From Hybos culiciformis (taxonomy: Eukaryota; Arthropoda; Insecta; Diptera; Hybotidae), in contig OZ023274.1 in the NCBI GenBank assembly GCA_964007475.1, positions 89,489,213 through 89,553,212 of the forward strand: DNA of 64,000 bases. Direction: 5' to 3'. Within the stretch, counting starts at the first letter, position 1; each line of letters opens with the position of its first letter. The translations under genes and the position numbers were made by a program. The notes under the pieces were generated by a model. It did not search any database and was not told the DNA's origin. It saw nothing but the letters and a program-made list of their open reading frames with translations. Below are positions 1-10,783 of the stretch, in pieces.

Positions 1-2150
1 CTAGGTTCTAGATTGTTACAAATATCTGTATTCTTTCCTAAAATATCCTAAGTACTTACTCCTTACAGACCTTTTTTATTCAATTAGCACCAAATCAACT
101 CAAAATCAATTTGTAACGATTTGATAGTCACTGAGCATATGATTTACGGAAATATATGAATTTTGATATTTTTAATATATTTATGTACCTACGTGGTTTA
201 TTTATGTATATACGTGTATACATATTACGAATAAATTAATTATGTACCTTAGCTACACTCATGAATAAGGTTGTTAAGAAAATGCTATCTAAGTATATCA
301 TTTTATTTCTTTATTGGAATTTGAATTTTCATTTATTTTATACCAGTAAAGCGTCCAATGGCCGAGAGTTCATAAACCATTTTTTTTTCATCTCCGCATA
401 TAAATTCGACTTAACTTAATATGAAAATGCATGTGACATTATGTTGCCAATATTTTCATTAAACCTTTGTTGAAAATGTTGTAGTAAAGAACATATTTAC
501 AAATGAATTTTATATAAATTTAAGAGAAATAAAAAATATTATATGTTTGGCACCTACGTTTGTATACCATTATACGAATGTGCTATAATAAAAATATTAA
601 AGATTAAACTGGTAAATTGTTTATGAAACAACCTAATTCTAATTCATTTTATATATATAGAAATGCTTAAAAAAAAGTCTAACAATTATTAAGACATGGC
701 CTTATTGTATTTTATTTAGGAAAAGGTTATAGAACAATCTCTTTCCAATTTAAAAATATTTTTGCATAAAATTTATACATAAACGCTTCCCCATTATTAT
801 AATGAAATTCAACATACACATAAGGATTGAGAACTTGATATTGTATGTCCATAATAATGTACATTTAAAATTAATGAATTTATGTTAAACAGTCAGGTAT
901 GAGTTGATGTAAAATAATATTTTATATCAAACATTTCTTCAATATTATTCCTTTAAAAATGAAATAAAATTTTCCTTGCTAAAACTAAAAAAAAAAGTCA
1001 ATCTTATGATGATATGTACAATAATATAACACAAAATAGTAAAATATATTTAAAAAAAAAAAGTTTTATGTATATATTATGTGACAAATGATATTTTGAT
1101 GTTTTGGTAATATTTATTTGAATTATATGGTTATTTCTACGAAAATATTTGTAATAAAACCTTAGATTATAAAAATATAATGTATATATACTTAAATGAA
1201 CACATTTATGCTGGCTGTAGTATTTTTTATGAGATGTTGATAATAATGTTAAGTATTTACCTTTAAATTTGCCTTTAAGATAAAAATATTTCCTCTTTTG
1301 AATTTTTCTGCACGGGTTTTTCAATAGCGCAGCGCAACCATATACTGGAAAAATCAATTAAACTGTAGATAACTATTGATAAAATCGATTTTAAACAAAT
1401 CGGAGAAATAACTGGAATACTTAACTTTTGTACGATAAAATTATAAAATGCTAAATGTGTTTTATGTGCATTCGTCTATCAAATATTCTTAATTTTAAAT
1501 TCTGGTGCTGAAAAATAAAACAATTTATTTAAAAATTTTTGAATTTTTGACACCATCAACGTGTGACAATTAGTTTAAAGGTTAAAATCAAAATTAAAGG
1601 AATTTGAAAGTCACTTATAAGAAGTTTAGAATTAAATAAATGAAATAGTTTTAAAACAATTTTAAAGTATAAAAAATTTCTGAAAAAGTTAAATAAAATG
1701 GTAATTTTGAAGTTAAATATTTTTTTCATTTAATTCAAATTAAACATCATCATATTTATTCCATTATTAATGACCATTTTCGTGACTTTTCACCCAAAAT
1801 AGTAGAAAGCATGTAGGATAATTTTAATTTAATATTATTATTTATTGTTATTTATTAAAATATGTTAAAATTTTCCGTGAATGAAGTGTTCATGGAAACA
1901 TAAATTCAATCACTTGGTGGTCTTTTCTGACCAAATTTATAAAATATGCGGTAAATAATCGATATACTTCAATAAGTAGTATTGACATTGAATTCATTCG
2001 TGGCATGCTCATACATATGTGAAAAGTTTTAATTAGCTGATAAATTGTTGCATGTAATTATTTTTCCAAAAATGATAAAATTTATATTTCCATCAACAAT
2101 ATTTAAAGGGTTGGAAAAATTGACTTCTGAATTATTTTTTTTTGTCGCAA
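1..2150. other. A+T-rich intergenic DNA, no gene seen
   Basis: No coding frame with complex composition is visible on either strand. The open frame at 1004-1357 on the minus strand is rich in Phe, Tyr, Lys and Leu, as expected of translated A/T runs, and has no recognisable motif. I found no RNA gene, long repeat or satellite here. Confidence 0.6.
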
Positions 2151-2172
2151 TATAATAAAGTGTTTTATTCAC

Positions 2173-3080
2173 ATGTTGTTATATAAATATGTGCAATGTG
2201 CATTCATAGTTGTGCATAGTATTTCAGATTATTCTACTGTTAACTCTGGTGTGCCGCAAGGGACTTACCTAGGCTCCCTTTTCTTTTTGTCTTGTTCATT
2301 AATGACTTGCTCTATAAAATACTCTGATATACTAGTTTTTGATGACGTTGTGAAAATCTGTATAGATATCTCTTTAAAAAAGACCTAGACTCATATTTTA
2401 TGTTGGGTTTAAAAAATTAATTTTTACGAAATGTAGATGATAAGTGTTGTGTTATGAATTTCACCATAAAACTGACAAAAATTACATTTAACTACCAATT
2501 TGGGTCCAAAAGTTAAAAACCATAATGACTTAGGTGTGACCATCGATACTAAGCTTTAATTTAAGGACTACATTTCTATTATAATAATTAATAAATCCTT
2601 ATCCAGTCTTGACGTTATTGCGTAGGCAGTCTGGTGGATTTCAATGTTGGTATAAAATAAAAATTCTTTATCGTTCGCTTGTAAGGCCCATATTGGCCCA
2701 TATGTAGAACGTCTAAGACTGATAATCTTCCTACTTAAAAATACATAGAGAATATTTGATCGTCTCGTTTATTTCGAATTCAATGGATGGTAATATTAAA
2801 TCATATTATTTGCTCGGTCACATTAACTTTAAAAATAATAGTCGTACCTTAAAAATTTCTAGTGCAATTGGTTTGAATTATTGTTGAATCAACTTGTGTT
2901 TTAACGTAGGCTGTAGCCTTATAATGAATGTCTTAACATTTACATTTACATATAGATAAAATTGTTTTTTACGTGATAAGTATTTAATTTTGTATTGTAT
3001 AAGTTCAAAGATCTGTTTAATATTCATATATTGATGAGATCCAAGTGTATGAACGCTATAGAAATAAATAGGTTCTATCT
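2173..3080 (+). mobile_element. Decayed non-LTR retrotransposon, reverse transcriptase remnant (Jockey/CR1-like)
   Basis: Translation shows the reverse transcriptase signature SGVPQG followed by YLG at about 2244-2275. A frame change then gives the usual continuation LFINDL at about 2296-2315. A degraded catalytic motif, LVFDDVVKI in place of the usual [FY]ADD, lies at about 2332-2365. Further downstream, in shifting frames, are pieces matching the family layout: a DLGVTIDTKL-like stretch at about 2527-2560 and a LYRSLVRPIL-like stretch at about 2666-2695. Multiple frameshifts and stops show it is dead. The 3' end is probably near 3065-3090, where an AATAAATA motif precedes A-rich sequence. 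This order of motifs is typical of Jockey- and CR1-clade LINEs; the exact clade is inference. Confidence 0.8.
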
Positions 3081-4970
3081 AACAAAAAGATAATTAAAAT
3101 AATTTCCAAATTTGGATCTCTGTTTGGAAGACTAGAGAGAGTTTGAGAATTTTTTCAATTTTCGCACAAAAACCATAAATTAACGCAATTAAAATAAAAT
3201 AGAAGATTATAATTTTATATTCTCTGAATTTTTTTTTTAATAGTTCAAAGCCCTTTATTTTTATCCTTTTCCTAATTAAATTAATAAAATGTTTGATGAC
3301 ATTTATGGTATTGAACTCTTTTGTTTTGACAATATAATTAGTGAACTATTAGTAACAGAAAATAATTTAAAATTTTCAGAAAGTCAATTGGCAATTGGAT
3401 GTTGCTACGAAAGTGTGAAAAATCTTCGTTGTAAATGAAAAAAATGGCAGGAATGCAAACGGGGCACCATATTTTAATCCTGCCTAAGTCATATTTTAAT
3501 CCTGCCTAAGTCATAAGTCATTAAGTTAAAATATATAAAAAAAAATTCTCACAACATCAGTCTAGCCTTGAGTAATTTTTTTTATTGCAATAAGCGACAT
3601 TTGATAATAATCTAATCTAGATAATTTATAATTCTTAATATCTGATACTTATCTTAGATACAGAAAAAGAAAAATTCTAATTAATTTATCTTAACACACC
3701 ATATATATTTATATCTTTGATCATAGATTTAAAAAAAATTATCTTTTCGAATTGATTTTCTTATGGGCCTCTATCTGTACATATCAAAGAAACTTAAAAT
3801 CTTTTTCTTTGTTTTTATTATTATTTTGTTTTCTTTTTCTTTTTTTTTTAATCATAAAAAAATTAAAAAAAAAATATAAAAAAGAAATATAAAGAAAAAA
3901 GATTTTATTTGAAGCACATAGCCACTTAAATTCTATTGTTGTTTATTATGTTCCTTACAAAAACTACGTCTGAAAAAAAAACTTTTGTTCAATTTTGATT
4001 TTGTTTTTTTGTTTTGAAAAAAAAAAAAATAAAAAAATAAAAAAAATAAATACAATATGAGTCAAAAGGTAATTCATAAATATTCACACTTTTCCATCAC
4101 AAAGAAAATCATAGAAACACTTAAATTTTTATAGGGCACATTGATTTTCTTTTTTCTGTTTTCTTTTTTTTTTCTGTTTTTGGCGAAGGTGAGATATTAT
4201 AAAAATAAAATGATATATACTGCATAATATTTTCGGAAATTTTATTTTAAAGCAAATATGTATGTACAAAAAAAAAATAATTATGTCTCCATGAACTCAT
4301 CAAAAATTAATTCGTTAAAGGCAAAATTTTTTTCCTCATCAGAATATGTTTTGTTCTTGTAATAAATGCATTACGCAGAATGTACTAAAATTAAACTTAA
4401 ATGAGGTTATCATCTCTCTATTGAAAATTTTTCATCACACCAATGAATTCGAAGAACCTAGGTTTAATTTTCTTGTTGATTAAACAAAAAATTTCAAAGT
4501 ATAATAATCAATCAGCAAATATTTATAAATATTTCCGAATTCTGTAAATAAGTCAATTAAACATAAGTATGATGGATTGATTAGTTCATATCTTCAAAAA
4601 AATAATGTTCACATTTTGATAAGATAATTGCATCTGTAAATCAGGTGGGTATCAAGATTTCATGTAATTTTACGAAAATTATTTGCTTGAACATTATAAG
4701 CTGCCGAAATAAATAAAACTACAAAATATGTATTTGATTTGAAGGACTTATCATTATAGTGAAAATTAAGAATAATTTCCAAAAAGTTAAAACAAGTTAA
4801 TCTTTGATGGCTTAATTTTTTAAAACTTTGAGGACATAAAATAATTAAAGAGCTGTATTCCAAATAGATAATGAAACTTTTTTTATTAATCAGTTAATCG
4901 ACTGATGAGTTAATTAACTTTGTTTATTATATTAAATTTTTTTATGGAGCTCTTGAGAATTATACGTTTG
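3081..4970. other. A+T-rich intergenic DNA with a 22-bp tandem duplication
   Basis: Mostly poly-A and poly-T tracts (for example 3830-3900 and 4015-4050). The only structured item I see is a perfect tandem duplication of a 22-bp unit at 3468-3511 containing AATCCTGCCTAAGT. The minus-strand open frame at 4660-4863 has no recognisable domain. Confidence 0.55.
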
Positions 4971-4972
4971 AA

Positions 4973-5342
4973 AATTTGTTACGGTTTGTTACGGCGGGGG
5001 GGGGGGGGGGGGGAGGGTGTTTATAAAAAAGTTATGTAACCAAATTTCCTCCTTTTTATAAAAAAAATTACACTAAATATAATATTAATGCACGCAAAAA
5101 AAAACTTAAGTTATAATGAATTTTGTTTTGTTTATTCGAATAAAAAAATTTTTCAAAAAGTAATTTAAAAAGTGTTTAACTTTTGTTACTTTATTCTTCT
5201 GGGGAGGGGGGGGTCTTCGGAATTTGTTACGATCTGTTACTATGGGGGGGGGGGGTCTTCGGAATTTGTTACGATCTGTTACTATGGGGGGGGGGGGTTA
5301 AAAAACGGCAAAAAAAGCGTTACGTAATATGTGAACAGTCCC
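4973..5342 (+). repeat. Tandem repeat with long G-runs, ending in a possible transposon terminus
   Basis: Two adjacent copies of a 42-bp unit start at 5213 and 5255. Each reads GTCTTCGGAATTTGTTACGA, then TCTGTTACTAT, then a run of 12 or more G. A degenerate copy lies 240 bp upstream at 4973-5017, with an 18-G run at 4996-5013. The block closes with TTACGTAATATGTGAACAGT and CCCT at 5319-5342, which looks like a transposon end, but I find no matching inverted end on the left. G-runs like these are exceptional in this A+T-rich window and could form G-quadruplexes on the plus strand. Confidence 0.7.
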
Positions 5343-5396
5343 TAACGAGAATTTCTACATCAAAGAGATTTCAAAAGCTTACATTTTTATTAAAAT

Positions 5397-6000
5397 TTAT
5401 TAACGTTTATAATTTTTTATTTTCTTTTAATTATTATTATTATTAAACTTTTATAAAACACGCATAATCAATGAAAACTTATAATAATAATTACAAAAAA
5501 CTAAAAAAAAAAAAAAAAGGAATAGAAAAAATAACGTCGATACATAAAATTAGCGAAACAACATAAAAAAAAAAAAATGCAACTTTGAACCAATCAAAAT
5601 CTTTATTTACGGAAGTTTTATTCACAGCATCCCAAATAAAGACGAACATTATTATTATTTTTTTTTTTTTAGCAAAGAAGTGGAAGGGAAAAATTATTTT
5701 GAATAATAAGAAAAAATTAAAATTCACTACTTTTATATTAGATATTATGCAAGTTGGGTGTTTTTTTTTGTTTTATTTTATTTTCCTAAAAAAAAAAAAC
5801 ATTAAAAGCATAAGGAGAAAAGCGCGAAAATAATATTTATTTTTGGAGGGAAAAGTTAATATAAAGCTTTTTTTTTTTTTTTGTTATTTTTTTCTGTGTT
5901 TAAAAAAAAAACTATGTATAATATGACATGGAAAAAAAAAAGTACATATTCAAAAACTAGAGAAATAATTTGTTACAAAAGAAAAAAAATGACATGCGCT
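5397..6000 (+). repeat. Duplicated block, copy 1 (pairs with 42243-42830)
   Basis: Same-orientation similarity to 42243-42830 at an almost constant offset. Anchors: CGCATAATCA at 5461 and 42324; TACATAAAATTAGCGAA at 5541 and 42400; GAACCAATCAAA at 5587 and 42452, followed in both by TTTACGGAA; CAGCATCCCAAATA at 5625 and 42489; GCGCGAAAA at 5822 and 42660; CATGCGC at 5993 and 42815. Offsets run 36,863, 36,859, 36,865, 36,864, 36,838 and 36,822. The open frames here (5491-5727 minus, 5585-5833 plus) are low-complexity and not convincing proteins. Confidence 0.75.
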
Positions 6001-6246
6001 CAAAATTAGATTGTTTTTTTGGTAAACTTTATTTTTTGAAATCGTGTAGAACACGTGGTTTTTTTATCAAAACAAAATAAAAATGAATATCTCAGTTAAA
6101 ATTATAGTGATAAGAAAATTATGTATCTCTGTTAAAAAATCATTTGTACAAAATTTTGTTCAAACTAACTAGGAGCATGAAAAATTTAATTAAAAAAAAA
6201 AGAAGAAAAGTTGATGCCAATAAGAGTTTTTTATTTTTAACTTAAG

Positions 6247-6643
6247 CTTAGTACGCTGTGAAAAAAGGAAGGTTGAAAAAAATATCACTGAAAAATATCT
6301 GAAAAATGTTTGATAAATTTTGACAACTATTTGACACAAGCATCTGATTATTTTTATTAATTTTTTATTATTCTAACCCAATAATAAACAAATCAAACAA
6401 ACTTTTTTTTGTAATGTCAAGTTTTTGCAATCATTTATATTCCTGGGAAGAAAAATATTTGCAAAAAAGCAGCTGCAAAATAGATTTTTTGTCACCTAGT
6501 AAACAATTTTTTTTTTTTATCAGCGTACTACAAAGCAAAAACTAAAAACAAAATTTTTCAAACATTTTTCAGCAGAAAAAATTTATATGCAAAATCTCAT
6601 TTTTTTCCACAGCGTACTACTTTTTTTGTGTCAGCATACTAAG
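6247..6643. mobile_element. Non-autonomous DNA transposon (MITE) with GTACGCTG termini
   Basis: The left end CTTAGTACGCTG (6247) is matched by the inverted right end CAGCATACTAAG (ending 6643). Inversion continues inward: CTGAAAAATGTTTGATAAAT near 6297 pairs with a near-identical inverted stretch near 6550-6580. The AGTACGCTG motif also recurs internally in inverted form at about 6522 and 6609. If the element includes one more base at each end (GCTTAG..CTAAGC), it is flanked by CTTAA on both sides (6241-6245 and 6645-6649), a possible target-site duplication. There is no coding capacity. Superfamily uncertain. Confidence 0.75.
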
Positions 6644-7160
6644 CCTTAATTCTAAAAGTAAAAAATGTCTAGCTGGAAAGTTTATTGGCGGGAAGAGTTC
6701 ATAGTATTAGACTGCAAAGATTGTTTTCCTTATCATTGTCAAAGAATAGTTATAGTTACATACCAGCTTCTTCTGCAAAACAATTTTTGAAGGAATGTTC
6801 CGTAAACCTGGTCACAAATAATTGTTTCTGAATACAAAAATATAAACTGCAAAGAATTTAAAACTCCTACACCATCGGATAATTCAAATAAATGTTATTA
6901 TTTTAGATTTTAATTTTAATTTTTAAGTTTTATGGCTAAAAATATCGTCAGGGGGCGGATGCTTATTGATTACCAGAAAATTACGACACTAAGTGCATCT
7001 GATTAAAAAATTGCACTTAGAAATGAAGCGCATTGAAAAAAAAACAAAAATATTTTATTATGATATAATGAATTTTTTCAGTTAGCAAAAAAAATAATAA
7101 ATTGAGATTTTCTAATTAATTATAAAATATTTGTCAAAACTTATTTTTACAAAAAAAATC

Positions 7161-7522
7161 GTTACTTTTCCGTTAGCCGGGCGCAAATGTACGGCGCAAG
7201 AAATTGTGAATCAAGACGCAAAACGAAGCAGAAATGTTACCGAAAACTTATGGTCATTAAAAATGAATAGTTTTTTCGTGTATCGGGGGACGAGCCCCCT
7301 AGGGCACCTTTTTTTTTTTTTTCTTGACGCGCTTCGCGCGAAGCAAATAGGACGGAGACTCTGTAAATTTCTGCTTAACTGGTTCGGAGGCGGCAGCCGT
7401 CCCCCGTTACACGAAAAAACTATTCATTTTAAATGACTTTAAGTTTTCGGTAACATTTCTGCTTCGCTTTGCATTTTAATTTTTTGCGCCGTACATTTGC
7501 GCCCGGCTAACGGAAAAGTACC
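7161..7522. mobile_element. Foldback-type MITE with ~125-bp inverted arms
   Basis: Left arm 7161-7291 and right arm about 7400-7522 are inverted copies at roughly 90% identity by eye. Both arms contain TTTTCCGTTAGCCGGGCGCA, then AATGTACGGCGCAA, GAAGCAGAAATGTTACCGAA, AATGAATAGTTTTTTCGTGT and a G5 run. The 108-bp centre holds a 12-T run and a small palindrome, GCGCTTCGCGCGAAGC. AAAAAATC occurs directly outside both ends (7153-7160 and 7523-7530), consistent with an 8-bp target-site duplication, though its A-run makes chance more likely. It is notably richer in G+C than its surroundings. The open frame across 7131-7436 only traverses the arms and is not a gene. Confidence 0.85.
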
Positions 7523-7729
7523 AAAAAATCAATAAAATGAATTCTTCCGTTTTTGTAAAATTTATTAGAATTAAGGTCGAAAATTGATATACACGTTTTA
7601 TTCAGGTATTTTAATAAGGTTAGACCAGCCCATTAGTGATTTCGCAAACAACTTAGAAAAATAAATTATCTGAGTTCGAAGGACAAATTTTTTTTTGGTA
7701 TTTGGAGAAAATGTTCATATACTATATAC

Positions 7730-7984
7730 CAGGGGTGCTCAAAGGTTTTGTGTGGTGAGCCGCATGTTCGAAAATCGTAAAATACTGTAGAGCCGAAAAA
7801 TTTTCAATGCAAACTTAAATTCAAATTTTATTATAATAATAAATATGTGCACAAAAATCTGAAAAATTATAAGAAAATTATATAATAAAATACAAAATTT
7901 CAGTTAAACTTAATAATTTATTGAGCAACAAAAAAATTTCAAAGAGCCGCATGCGGCTCATGAGCCGCAGTTTGGGCTTGTCTG
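7730..7984. mobile_element. Non-autonomous hAT-like element with perfect 8-bp target duplication
   Basis: The element begins CAGGGGTGCTCAAA and ends TTTGGGCTTGTCTG, imperfect inverted ends of the CAGGGGT..type common in hAT elements. Sub-terminal GAGCCGCATG and its inverted match lie near both ends (about 7757 and 7944), and the right side carries AGCCGCATGCGGCTC. The flanks are the identical octamer CTATATAC at 7722-7729 and 7985-7992, the 8-bp duplication expected of hAT insertion. It is 255 bp long with no coding capacity. The intact duplication suggests a fairly recent insertion. Confidence 0.88.
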
Positions 7985-7992
7985 CTATATAC

Positions 7993-9880
7993 ACTATAAA
8001 TGTACAAACAAAAACTGTATAAATTGCACATATGATTTCGTCTTTTATCCATTTAATTCTTAAAAACAGTGAACGAATTATTAATTATCAATACCACGTT
8101 TAAATTTAATTTTCATTTTAAGATTAATAAATAAAATCTAATTATTTCTATTTTTCTAAAAATTTGTAACCATTATGGTAATTGCATATACCTCTAATAT
8201 ATAGAAAATCATTATATATAGAAAATATTTAATCAAACTTTTACATAACTTAATTTAATATATGAACATACTATTATGCAAAATAACTATTTTCTAGTAT
8301 ACACAAAACAATTGTTTTCAAATTTTAATTTAATCTGAAAAAAGAAAATTAGTAAATAAAAAAAAGAAAAAGAAAAATGTAATATAATGTTGGGAAAAGA
8401 AATATTAATTTTCAAGAAAGACAAAAACTTATAATAAATTTATTATTGGAAATTTTTAAAGAAAAAAAAATAAAAAGAAAGAAAAAAGAAAAACTTTCAA
8501 ATTTAATTAGTGTGTTGAAGTTTTTCTTAAAGGAAATATTAAATGAAGACAATACTGAATCTAATATTATAAGAATAAGAAAATTTATTTAATTTTTCAT
8601 TTATGTGAATATGCTGTGTTAAGTGTTCATAAAATGTCCAGGGTAATAATATTTTCTTAACTTTTACAAGTACGTATAATAAAATAGTACTATATATGTA
8701 TATATGGGAAAAACTTTCAAAATCTCTCAATTTTATTTCACAAAAAAAAAAAAAAAAAATTAAAATAGGAAAATTATAATTATGTTTCTTAACTTTTATT
8801 TTACCTTTTTCAATTTTGTTCTTTTAAATTGAATTAAAGGTACGTTATATATTATATATATTTTGTATTTTACGTGTACAATGTTATGATTTTATTTAAT
8901 GCATGTGCAATATGTTGTAATTTTATATAAATTTTATATGTAATAAACTAAAATTTCATTATTTAAAACTTATAACTATTTTGTATATATCTATTAATGT
9001 ATATTTTGGGTATTTATACATATTGTTCCGTATACATAATATATTCTTGCCTATTTTAAAATTTGATCCTTTGTCAAGGATGAGTCTTGGATTAAAAACA
9101 TATTAGATTGTACTTGTTTGCTTGAACAAATATTTCTGATTAATAATTCTATCTATGTTGAAGAAATAAAAATAAAAAAAATTTTAGTTTTAGAACAAAC
9201 TGCAAATGTCAAAAATTATAACAACTAAATTTGAATGGAGTTTCAATATTGTGGTCATATTAGTATATTATTACTTGTAGTAGACATACGTATACAATTC
9301 GCAAATTGAAAGTAAACGTTTTAGTTATTTCATATTTTTTTGTTCAAGATTTGTTCAGTTTTTCTAAGTTTTAAAATTTTTGTTATTCCTTTGATACCTG
9401 CTTCAAATTGATGGATTGTGTTGTATATTGGCATCGATTTCGACTTGTCTCAGATTAAAAAATAAAGTTCTAGTCATAATATTGCTTTCATATAACAGTC
9501 ATAGGTGTCATTGCCCTCAGTAAAAAAGTTAATTTTTTTGTTTAAAAATTTGTGCAACGAAAAATAGGTTTTTTATTAATACTTACCTATAAAGTTGTAT
9601 ATAAAGATAGAAAACTTAATTGTTTTAATTTTTTTTTTTTTTTTGTATTTATTAATTTTTTGTGTTTATTGCTTAAGTAATTGGTTGTTTCCTTATTTTG
9701 AGTAAAAATCTTTAGCACTAAATTTATAAACTCTTGAGCAAAATAAATTTTGCATTATAGGGAACAAAGAATGTGTGAAATATTTTAATCAAAAATTTTA
9801 AGTCTTTTATCTTATTCACTTTTTTTCCTTGTAATTTAAATTACTTTTTTTTTTCTGTATTTTAACCACAAAATATGAAC
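7993..9880. other. A+T-rich intergenic DNA, no gene seen
   Basis: Runs of A and T (8340-8380, 8460-8500, 8740-8760) and TATATA stretches dominate. No open frame has recognisable protein content; the minus-strand frame at 8539-8730 is low-complexity. I saw no long repeat. Confidence 0.5.
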
Positions 9881-9910
9881 TCAATTATGCAGAAATGTTG
9901 TAATATTACA

Positions 9911-10010
9911 CTTGACTGTTTTTTATTTGACTGTAATAAACTAGATGAAGTACAGTCAAATTAAAGTGCAATAAAATATGAGTATACAGTAAATGTATTT
10001 ACAGTCAAAC
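9911..10010. repeat. Dispersed palindromic repeat with TTGACTGT / ACAGTCAA motifs, copy 1
   Basis: TTGACTGT occurs at the left (9912 and about 9927), and the inverted ACAGTCAAA/ACAGTCAAAC occurs at about 9952 and at the right end (10001). The block therefore folds on itself. A related block with the same motifs lies at 49061-49211. The pair is not at the offset of the large duplication, so independent insertion of a small TIR element is the simplest reading. Confidence 0.5.
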
Positions 10011-10306
10011 GTAGTAATTAAGTAAAATAAAACACAATTTATATTTTTTTTAATAGGCAAAGTTTTATTTCGATCATGTCCAAACTGTTCTCATCAGTGG
10101 CTGAATAATAAGTGAAAGAACTCACTAGATAAACTTCTTTTTAAAAAAAATTCTTCACACTTTACATACCTATATAATAATAAACGTAAACTTAATATGA
10201 GAGTACCCTTGTTTAGTTTTTGTGTTGCGTTTTTTTAGATGTTGAGTTGTATTAAACGTCTATAATTCTGTAATCTTCGTATTGCCATTATATCTCTGGT
10301 CTACAA

Positions 10307-10364
10307 GAAAAACGGCTTAGATTTGTTTCGTATTCGAAAAACGGCTTAGATTTATTTCGTATTT
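10307..10364 (+). repeat. 29-bp tandem duplication
   Basis: A unit starting GAAAAACGGCTTAGATTT and ending TTTCGTATT is present twice, at 10307 and 10336, with one G/A difference. No coding context. Confidence 0.8.
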
Positions 10365-10517
10365 TATTAATTAATGGTTTAATTATTAATTCAAGTGAAA
10401 GAAATTGATAATATTAAGTTCACATTGAAAATAATTAGTTTTATTCTAACGCCAAATATTTTATTCTCACAAATATGTCATATATGATATATCACAATTT
10501 TGATTGTGGTTTGAATA

Positions 10518-10783
10518 ACACGTCTGCTGAGAAATGAAACAATGTATAATGAAAAGTATATTTTCGAGTAATTTGAGTTTAAAGATTTGAAAATTAAAAA
10601 AAAAAACGTATGGAAAAATATCAAGTAACGTAAAATTTTCATCTAAAAAACACATTTTAATCAACATTAAGAATATTGCAAAATAGTTGTACTTATAAAA
10701 TCAAATACGAGAAATCGAATGGTGCTATTATCTAATAAAGACGTGTAAATATCATACGTTGTTTCATTTCTCAACAGACGAGC
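10518..10783. mobile_element. Small TIR element (MITE), ~30-bp inverted ends
   Basis: The left end at 10518-10547 contains CTGAGAAATGAAACAATGTA. The inverted right end at 10754-10783 contains TACGTTGTTTCATTTCTCAA. About 26 of 30 positions match after inversion. The 266-bp element has no coding capacity; the minus-strand open frame at 10467-10667 crosses its left end and is not a credible gene. Target-site duplication not resolved. Confidence 0.75.

Noticed and set aside
7131..7436. 101-residue open frame with mixed composition
   Set aside because: It runs through the left arm and centre of the foldback element; its complexity comes from the element's higher G+C.
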